Source: Cupriavidus sp. U2 (GTDB lineage: Bacteria > Pseudomonadota > Gammaproteobacteria > Burkholderiales > Burkholderiaceae). Taken from it: DNA of 64,000 nucleotides. Location of the stretch: contig NZ_RCOG02000003.1 of NCBI RefSeq assembly GCF_009663685.2, forward strand, positions 11,562 through 75,561, written 5' to 3'. The notes below the pieces were generated by a model, which ran no database searches, was not told the origin of the DNA, and saw only the letters and a program-made list of their open reading frames with translations. Of the stretch, positions 58,232-64,000 are shown one piece after another (position 1 is the first letter of the stretch; the number at the start of each line of letters is the position of its first letter). Made by a program: the position numbers and the translations under genes.

Positions 58232-58849
58232 CCTGTATGCGCCGTGTCCAGATGGGCCAGGCGGGCGGGCTTCGCGCAGGCTCGCCACAATCTTGTCCAG
58301 CGCCGCCTCGCGCGCCTCTGACGATCGCTGGCGCAAGGCGAACGACGGGTGGTACGTCACGACCACCAGCATGTCGTCGCACGAAACAGGTGCGCGCATC
58401 AGTTCCGACAGCGTCACGCGCTTCCGGTGCAATATCGACCCGGCGGCGGTCGCGCCCAGCGCCACGATGGTCTTGGGGCGCACCTGTGCGATTTCCCGTT
58501 CCAGCCACAAGTGGCAGGCCTCGACTTCGAGCTGCCCTGGGGTCTTGTGCATGCGGCGCTTGCCGCGCAGTTCAAACTTGAAATGCTTGACGGCATTGGT
58601 CACGTAGACGGCGCTGCGCAGCACGCCGGCCCGCGCCAACGCTTCGTCCAGTAGGCGCCCCGCGGGCCCGACAAAGGCTTCGCCCTGGAGGTCCTCGTCG
58701 TTGCCAGGTTGCTCGCCAACCAGCATCAGCGGCGCGTGCGCAGGCCCCTTGCCCGGCACGGCCTGGGTGGCGTCGTGCCAGAGGTCGCAGCGCCGGCACG
58801 CATTCAGGTGCGCCGCATCGGCAATCGGGATGTCTCGCTTCGCCGCCAT
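58228..58849 (-). pseudogene. udgX: UdgX-type uracil-DNA glycosylase, frameshifted at the 3' end
   Basis: The first about 190 residues are a family-4/UdgX uracil-DNA glycosylase: C18-x2-C21 and later C112 and C157 as likely 4Fe-4S ligands, MLVGEQPGNDEDLQGEAFVG, and KRRMHKTP with H101, the residue by which UdgX links to abasic DNA. The motif VTYHPSFALR is intact. Read literally, the frame does not stop but continues antisense through katE to 57233 (538 codons). Removing one base in the GCGGGCGGG run near 58261-58270 gives the end LREARRLAHLDTAHTG and a stop at 58228-58230, a normal length of 206 residues. A recent frameshift or a sequence error is likely. The core is complete and could still act. 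Confidence 0.75.
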
Positions 58850-58865
58850 GCGCAGGCCTGTACCG

Positions 58866-59516
58866 TCAGCTCAGGTTCAGGGTTCGCTCCGAGGGCTCCG
58901 TGGATGCCGATTGCCCGGACGCGGCCCTGTCATCGACCCCGACGTCCCGGCGGTCTTGGAGATCGTCGCGACGCTGCACGCGGATGCGGTTTTCGACATC
59001 CTGCACCCCGAACACATCATCGGCGATGTCCTCGATCAGGTGCTTTTCGTAGCGGTCCTCGACCATGCCGGACAGGGTCACGACGCCTGCCGCCACCTCG
59101 ACCGACACCTCTGACACATCGACGCCATCGTGCAGGGTCAGCCGCTCGCAGATTTCGTCACGGATCAGGTCGTCTGCGCGCTGGTAGTTTTTCGGGCCGG
59201 CATGGCGCGCCGCGCCGATACGCGCGGAATTGACCGGATGCGTGGGATGCGCGCGGTAGCCGGGATCGCCGGGATACACGCGCTGGGCACCGTTGAATGA
59301 CTGGCCACCGCTGTCGCTGTTGCCAAAGTACCCGGCGCCGCCATAGCCGGGTTCGTCTTGGCGCTGGTCGCGGTCGCGGTGCGCCTTCGCGCGCCAGCTT
59401 TCGGCGCCAGACGACGCACGGGACTCACGGCGCTGCGGGCCGGTATCGCGTGCCGCATCGCGCGTGGCTTCGTCACCGGCAGGGTCATGCCTGTGCCGGC
59501 GCAAAAACTCGAACAT
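58866..59516 (-). CDS. BON-domain protein
   Basis: This 216-residue protein has a hydrophilic, Arg/Asp/Gly-rich N-terminal half without a signal peptide and one BON domain at about 115-180 (DLIRDEICERLTLHD, VEVAAGVVTLSGMVEDR). BON domains bind phospholipid or other envelope surfaces and are common in stress-induced proteins. It lies 16 bp upstream of the glycosylase gene and 72 bp downstream of the FMN reductase-like gene in the same direction. Confidence 0.85.
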   Translation of the reverse strand: MFEFLRRHRHDPAGDEATRDAARDTGPQRRESRASSGAESWRAKAHRDRDQRQDEPGYGGAGYFGNSDSGGQSFNGAQRVYPGDPGYRAHPTHPVNSARIGAARHAGPKNYQRADDLIRDEICERLTLHDGVDVSEVSVEVAAGVVTLSGMVEDRYEKHLIEDIADDVFGVQDVENRIRVQRRDDLQDRRDVGVDDRAASGQSASTEPSERTLNLS

Positions 59517-59588
59517 GATCCGCTCCTCATGGTTGCCGATATCGTGGCTGGCGCAAGAAGCGTGCCGTGCGCGCTGGCGCCTGCCCGG

Positions 59589-60698
59589 TTACTTTGGGCG
59601 CGGCGGCTTCAGGTCTTCGCCCACGGCGGGCAACCTGCCCTGCCGGCGCAATGTGACGGCCTGCGCCACGGCAGCGGCGGCATTCTCGACTTCCTTCTGC
59701 ACACCCGTATCCGCGTCGAGCGCCCGGTGCGACGTGGCATAGGGCGCGTAGTACCCGATAAAGCGGTCGAGTTGTGCCTGGGGGCCCGCTTCGAGCAGTC
59801 CCATCCAGTTCAGCCAGTCGGACAGCGACCGGCGCACACCTTCGATGCCCGCCACGTCACCATGTACCACCACGCCGAACACGCGGCCCGCCAGGTGCTT
59901 GGGATAGTCCCAGCCCTGCAGTTCCAGCGCCTTGGCTTCAGGCACCTTCTTGCCATGCGTGCTGCTGGGATCGGGATTGCCGCCATCGGCACAGACCAGC
60001 CGGTCCATCATCAGCTTCAGCGGACTCGCTACCTGATACCAGTAGGTCGGCGTCACGATCAGCACGCCATGCGCGCGGGCCCAGCGCGGATAGATCTCTG
60101 CCATCCAGTCATTGACCTGCCCCAGCGAATGGTTCGGATAGCAACTGCATGGCCAGTGGCAAAGCGGCATCGCCGTGGAGACACACCCCTTGCAGGGGTG
60201 GATATGCCGGTCCGGATCGGATGTCAGCAGGCTCAGGTCGAGCGTGTCGACGGTCATCCGCAGGGCTTCCATCCTTGCCCGCGCGATGCCGGCCAGGCGC
60301 CACGATTTGGAGATCTCGCCGGGACAGGTGTAGTCATTCCTGGCCGCGCCAACCACCAGCAGCACACGCGATGGGCTGGCAGGATCGTCATGCTCGCGCT
60401 GCGCATCGCGCACGGCATCGCGCGACTGGCGCCATTCGACGGACAGGTCGTAGTCCGGATCGGCCGCTCCCGGGCCCGCCTTCTCGGTCACGGGCGCCTT
60501 GCGCCCCTCGCGGTAGGCATCCCAGGCGATGGCTTCCAGCCGGTCGATCGCGGTGTCCTCGGTCCGGAAGGCGGGGTCATAAAACCGGGCGCGAAAGCGT
60601 TCGCGGAACACCTCGCGAGACATCTGTGCCGTGACCTGCCCCTTGCGCACGTCCTGCGCGGCCTCTGCGTCGGTGTCGGGCTGCTGCTTGTCCGCCAT
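59589..60698 (-). CDS. flavodoxin-fold NADPH-dependent FMN reductase-like protein
   Basis: This 369-residue protein has a N-terminal about 110-residue polar helical segment (FRERFRARFYDPAFR). A flavodoxin-like core follows: LLVVGAARND, the Cys motif HPCKGCVSTAMPLC, and VTPTYWYQVASPLKLMMDRL. This matches the NADPH-dependent FMN reductase / iron-sulfur flavoprotein family, with cysteines that may hold a cluster. Its start is 7 bp after the stop of the SDR gene, so the pair is one transcript. Likely a stress-linked redox enzyme; the substrate is unknown. Confidence 0.85.
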   Translation of the reverse strand: MADKQQPDTDAEAAQDVRKGQVTAQMSREVFRERFRARFYDPAFRTEDTAIDRLEAIAWDAYREGRKAPVTEKAGPGAADPDYDLSVEWRQSRDAVRDAQREHDDPASPSRVLLVVGAARNDYTCPGEISKSWRLAGIARARMEALRMTVDTLDLSLLTSDPDRHIHPCKGCVSTAMPLCHWPCSCYPNHSLGQVNDWMAEIYPRWARAHGVLIVTPTYWYQVASPLKLMMDRLVCADGGNPDPSSTHGKKVPEAKALELQGWDYPKHLAGRVFGVVVHGDVAGIEGVRRSLSDWLNWMGLLEAGPQAQLDRFIGYYAPYATSHRALDADTGVQKEVENAAAAVAQAVTLRRQGRLPAVGEDLKPPRPK

Positions 60699-60705
60699 CG
60701 TCCGG

Positions 60706-61467
60706 TTACTGCGGCGGCTGGCCGTTCGACGCGCTCAAGCCGCCGTCCACGGGCAGGTTCACGCCCGTGATGTAGCGCGCATCGTCGCTGGCCAGAAAGG
60801 CAATCGCCCCGGCGATATCGTCCGGCTCCGCCGTGCGTCCCAGTGCGATGCGCTCGCGAAACTTGTCTAGCAGCGCCTCGTCCTTGAACATGTCGACAGT
60901 CAGGTCGGTGCGCGTCAGCGTGGGACACACCGCGTTGATCCGCACGCCATCGCGGCCATAGTCCAGCGCCAGCGCGCGCGTCAGATTGACCACGCCGCCC
61001 TTGGCCGCGTTGTAGAAGCAGAGCTTCCAGTCGGCGCCAAGCCCCGACACCGACGCGGTATTGACGATGCAGCCCCTGGTGCGGATCAGGTGCGGCAGCG
61101 CGGCCCGTGCGCCGAAGAACACCCCGTCGAGGTCGGTCGCCATGACAGCGCGCCAATCCTCCACACTGGCTTCGGTCGCACGGCCTTCGGGCGCCACACC
61201 GGCGTTGTTGACCATGACGTCGAGTTTGCCGAAGCGATCCACTGCGGCGCGGACCAGGGCTTCCACCTGTTCGAGCTGGCTCACGTCCGTCACCTGTACG
61301 AGGCGTTGCCCGTTTGGCAAATCGCTGGCCACCCGTTCGAGCTTGTCGCGTGTGCGCCCTGCCAGCACCACGGCTGCACCCTCCGATGCAAACCTGCGTA
61401 CGGCCGCAGCGCCGATGCCCGAGCCAGCACCTGTCACGATCACGACCTTGTCCTGGAACCGGTTCAT
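60706..61467 (-). CDS. short-chain dehydrogenase/reductase
   Basis: This 253-residue SDR has VIVTGAGSGIGAAAVRRF, VNNAGVAPEG, the Tyr-x3-Lys in LCFYNAAKGGVVNLTRAL and a C-terminal YITGVNLPVDGG motif typical of the classical family. R33 after strand two (VLAGRTRDKL) favours NADP. GGGAGG lies before the ATG. It forms an operon with the FMN reductase-like gene 7 bp downstream. Confidence 0.92.
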   Translation of the reverse strand: MNRFQDKVVIVTGAGSGIGAAAVRRFASEGAAVVLAGRTRDKLERVASDLPNGQRLVQVTDVSQLEQVEALVRAAVDRFGKLDVMVNNAGVAPEGRATEASVEDWRAVMATDLDGVFFGARAALPHLIRTRGCIVNTASVSGLGADWKLCFYNAAKGGVVNLTRALALDYGRDGVRINAVCPTLTRTDLTVDMFKDEALLDKFRERIALGRTAEPDDIAGAIAFLASDDARYITGVNLPVDGGLSASNGQPPQ

Positions 61468-61488
61468 GGTTTTCCTCCCTGGTGCCGA

Positions 61489-62109
61489 CTAGCGCGCGCC
61501 ACCGCCGGCGCCACCCCCCGCGCCGCCCGCGCCGCCGCCAGAGGTTCCACCCATCCCGCCGCCCGAGGTGCCGCTACCCGTGGTGCCGGTGCCCGTGGCG
61601 CCGCCCGTCGTGCCACTTCCGGCGCTGCCGCCCGGCACGCGTCCGCCCGGCGTCATGCCCGTTCCCGGTGGCAGGCCGGTCGGCGTATCGGTCCTGCCGT
61701 CGCCCGGGTTCACGCTGGAAGTACCGGGCCTGCCGGGAGAGCCCGGCGTTCCCGGTGTACCCGGTGTGCCGGGCCTGCCCACGGTACCTGGCGTCCCCGT
61801 CGTCCCAGGCATGCCCGGGGACGGCGTCGCGCTGCCATAGTTGCTGCTGTCAGTGGGCCCCGTGCCCGGCCGCGTATTCGGCGCGCCATATGGATTGCCC
61901 GAGTTCGACGGATTGGCGCGGCCGCGCTGGCCCGCCTGATTTCCGGCAGCGTTGGAGCCCGTACCGCCCGGCACCGTCGTCGCGCCGGGCGACGTCGAAC
62001 CGGCGCCTCCGCTTGTGCCCCCTGCGCCAACGCCGGTGCCTGTCTGCGCATATGCGGTGCCCGTACATAGCACGACGGCTGTCATCGCGATCAACTTGCC
62101 TGGTTTCAT
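61489..62109 (-). CDS. secreted glycine-rich protein with collagen-like repeat
   Basis: This 206-residue exported protein has a signal peptide (residues 1 to about 21, ending GTAYA) followed by a chain that is almost all Gly, Thr, Ser, Pro and Ala. Near residues 97-133 it has a run of about a dozen G-x-y triplets (GTPGTVGRPGTPGTPG), a collagen-like pattern. The C terminus is polyglycine (GGAGGAGGGAGGGAR). The ATG at 62109 directly precedes the signal. It is the first gene of the leftward operon. Function unknown; surface or periplasmic structural role guessed. Confidence 0.7.
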   Translation of the reverse strand: MKPGKLIAMTAVVLCTGTAYAQTGTGVGAGGTSGGAGSTSPGATTVPGGTGSNAAGNQAGQRGRANPSNSGNPYGAPNTRPGTGPTDSSNYGSATPSPGMPGTTGTPGTVGRPGTPGTPGTPGSPGRPGTSSVNPGDGRTDTPTGLPPGTGMTPGGRVPGGSAGSGTTGGATGTGTTGSGTSGGGMGGTSGGGAGGAGGGAGGGAR

Positions 62110-62435
62110 GCCTTCTCTCCCAATCGGTGGATGAAAGATATGCACGAACCTCGCAACGGCCATGCCGGGTGACCGGCCGCCCCGGCACGCCGTGCCATCA
62201 AGCGCCCGATCCCGCGTTTGCGCCACCTGCCGTCACCCGCTGGGGCTGGCACGCATCGTCCCTGACATGTGGCGCTTGCGGTGCCGCAATAGAGAACCGC
62301 GTAGTAAAAATCTCCGCCCTGTCGTCAGATGTACGTGCAACGGCTGCATCCGTGCTCTGCGTCACGCCTTTGTGAGCTGGCACGGTCGATGCGTCGACTA
62401 AAGCCCTTCGCAACCCATGCATGAGGAGCGCAACC
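62110..62435. other. divergent intergenic region
   Basis: No gene is supported in these 326 bp. It should contain the promoters of the leftward stress operon and the rightward BON-like gene. No strong operator or repeat stands out; an open frame at 62162-62401 has no ribosome-binding site. Confidence 0.35.
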
Positions 62436-62990
62436 ATGAGCGACACGACACCGGAAGGCGTGCAACTGGAGAACCCGGCCAGCCCCGAAACCAGCGCGCC
62501 GCTGACCAACCATCGCTATGGCGGCCACAGCGGCGTAAGCGACGACCATCGAAAGCGCCAATACGAGCAGGCCATGCCCGCGCATCTGGACAACGCTCCC
62601 ACGCCCCGCTATTCGCCATGCGGCACGACGGAACCGGCCGGCATCGAACAGCACGGCATGTACGGCACCGCGCCGCGCCCGGCCGCGCCGCCCACGATGG
62701 CCGAATCCACCCGACCGTTGCCCGGGCCCGCTTCGCTCGGCCAGTACGACAACGTCGACATGCAGGCCATCGCGCCACGCAGCGCAATCCAGCAGCGCGA
62801 GGTGCTGGACGAGCGCCTGGCGCAGTGGGTCGATCCCGGCACCGTCAAGGCAACAATCTCGGACGGCGTCTGCGTGTTGACCGGCAACGTGCACGACGCG
62901 CAAACGAAAGCCCGGATCGGACACGTGGCGCAGGAATGCCTGCCGTCCCATGAGATCCGCAACCAGCTGGAGCTGGCCGTCGCCGGGTAA
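62436..62990 (+). CDS. BON-like domain protein
   Basis: This 184-residue protein has a low-complexity polar N-terminal part (about 1-115) and a C-terminal BON-like domain (about 120-184: LAQWVDPGTVKATISDGVCVLTG in order, with TKARIGHVA). It has no signal peptide. GAGGAG lies 7 bp upstream of the ATG at 62436, favouring it over the ATG at 62421. It mirrors the other BON protein across the divergent region. Confidence 0.75.
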   Translation: MSDTTPEGVQLENPASPETSAPLTNHRYGGHSGVSDDHRKRQYEQAMPAHLDNAPTPRYSPCGTTEPAGIEQHGMYGTAPRPAAPPTMAESTRPLPGPASLGQYDNVDMQAIAPRSAIQQREVLDERLAQWVDPGTVKATISDGVCVLTGNVHDAQTKARIGHVAQECLPSHEIRNQLELAVAG

Positions 62991-63091
62991 GCAGGGGCCG
63001 GGCGACGCAAGCGGCAGTCGGCGCGAGCGACATCGACGGGCACGCTTGTTGCGCCACGGTGGTTTCCGATGGCACATCACAGGAGACTGCA

Positions 63092-63523
63092 ATGGCATCC
63101 AATCTCTCTTCCTCCCAAGGCGCCGGCATCGTCGGCTCGGGCGTGGGCGAAGGCCCCGGCCCCGAAGTCATGGCCGCGTCGAGCCTCGACGACACCAAGG
63201 TCTATGCGTCCGATGGCGAGCACGTGGGCGAGATCAAGGAGATCATGATCGACGTTCAAAGCGGGCGGGTCGCATATGCCGTGCTGACGACTGGCGGCTT
63301 TCTTGGCATTGGCGATACGCTGCATGCGATTCCCTGGAGCGCGCTGGTCATGGACACCGACGCGAAGTGCTTCCGGCTTGGAATGACCGCCGACCGCATC
63401 AAGAACGCCCCCGGCTTCAACAAGGACAGCTGGCCAAGAATGGCCGATCCGCAGTGGGCCACCACCGTCCACCAGTATTACGGCCGCGATCCCTACTGGA
63501 CCAATGTGGGCGGCACCATCTGA
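63092..63523 (+). CDS. PRC-barrel domain protein
   Basis: This 143-residue protein has a PRC-barrel (about 35-105: KVYASDGEHVGEIKEIMID, then GRVAYAVLTTGGFLGIGD). The C terminus is rich in aromatic residues (WATTVHQYYGRDPYW). PRC-barrel proteins of this kind are often stress-induced; no partner is known. AGGAGA lies 8 bp upstream of the ATG. Confidence 0.88.
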   Translation: MASNLSSSQGAGIVGSGVGEGPGPEVMAASSLDDTKVYASDGEHVGEIKEIMIDVQSGRVAYAVLTTGGFLGIGDTLHAIPWSALVMDTDAKCFRLGMTADRIKNAPGFNKDSWPRMADPQWATTVHQYYGRDPYWTNVGGTI

Positions 63524-63684
63524 CATTCGCTACCGGATGACGCGTCGCGCCGACTGCCATCGCGCACTCGTATCACACGGGTGCGCGGCGTCGGCAGGGG
63601 CGCGTATCTACCCGCGACTGCACGCCTTACAAACCGGTGATTCAAAAGCCGGCGCGGTAGCCGCCGCAATGTCCGGGGCACCGA

Positions 63685-64000
63685 ATGGACACCCCCGCTG
63701 ATCGCCGCCGAAACATGGTGGCACTGCAGCTACGCCGGCGCGGCATCGTGGATGCGCGAGTCCTGCAAGCCATGAGCGACGTGCCGCGCGAGCAGTTCGT
63801 GCCCGTGGCGGCCACGCCCAGCGCCTACGACGATGCGCCGCTTGGCATCGGACAGGGCCAGACGATCTCCCAGCCCTATATCGTCGCCCGCATGATTGAA
63901 GCGGCGCGCCTGTCGCCCGCTGCGCGCGTGCTGGAGATCGGCACAGGGTCGGGCTATTCGGCCGCGGTGACCGCGCGCGTCGCGGCCCACGTTGTTTCTG
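63685..64000 (+). CDS. pcm: protein-L-isoaspartate O-methyltransferase, truncated by window end
   Basis: The reading frame from the ATG at 63685 is open to the window end (105 codons). It has [11 protein letters not shown], the family motif [17 protein letters not shown] with the conserved Ser after TI, and the SAM site [14 protein letters not shown]. The enzyme repairs isoaspartyl residues in aged proteins by methylation, consistent with the stress cluster next to it. The 3' part lies beyond the window. Confidence 0.88.
   Translation, partial: MDTPADRRRNMVALQLRRRGIVDARVLQAMSDVPREQFVPVAATPSAYDDAPLGIGQGQTISQPYIVARMIEAARLSPAARVLEIGTGSGYSAAVTARVAAHVVS

Overview
The window is a high-GC chromosomal segment of a betaproteobacterium, most probably Burkholderiaceae of the Cupriavidus/Ralstonia type. 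This placement is inferred from codon and GC character, an MdoG-type glucan gene, a Bug-type binding protein and a complete Wsp operon; no rRNA marker is present. I see no tRNA, rRNA, CRISPR array, prophage or insertion sequence.

Left part (1-33,900). This is mostly housekeeping and small accessory genes: a glyoxalase-like protein, a large MscS-type channel, proline iminopeptidase, a zinc-ribbon metallopeptidase and an MFS exporter. They are followed by a LysR regulator divergent from a flavodoxin-fold oxidoreductase, osmoregulated glucan synthesis (opgG), a GH3 beta-glucosidase, penicillin-binding protein 1A, an ArsB-like transporter, and folE next to a BLUF blue-light sensor. A NarL-type response regulator lies 9 bp before a BvgS-like hybrid kinase. 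A DHA2 exporter and a multidomain chitinase follow; the chitinase is divergent from a regulator made of two winged-helix domains.

Middle (33,900-45,600). A Bug/SDR/IclR trio is followed by a short island: a Tlde1/DUF2778-like L,D-transpeptidase gene broken by one in-frame TAA, overlapped by a small membrane protein that looks like its immunity partner. A five-gene branched-chain amino-acid type ABC operon follows, carrying a perfect 30-bp palindrome also present at the left edge of the window, then an (AG)16 tract and a strong terminator. A secreted FecR-like/DUF6600 protein with a Gln-rich 75-bp tandem repeat converges on it.

Right part (45,800-64,000). A GGDEF-EAL protein is divergent from a complete wspABCDEFR operon, in which a chemosensory array controls the diguanylate cyclase WspR. 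The last 8 kb read as a stress-protection cluster. katE converges on an operon read leftward (collagen-like secreted protein, SDR, FMN reductase-like protein, BON protein, UdgX-type uracil-DNA glycosylase). To the right are a second BON-like protein, a PRC-barrel protein and the start of protein-L-isoaspartate methyltransferase, cut by the window edge. The UdgX gene seems to carry a one-base frameshift at its end, so its literal reading frame runs about 1 kb antisense into katE.

The best candidates for something new are the interrupted effector/immunity pair, the double winged-helix regulator beside a chitinase with no visible signal peptide, and the frameshifted UdgX.
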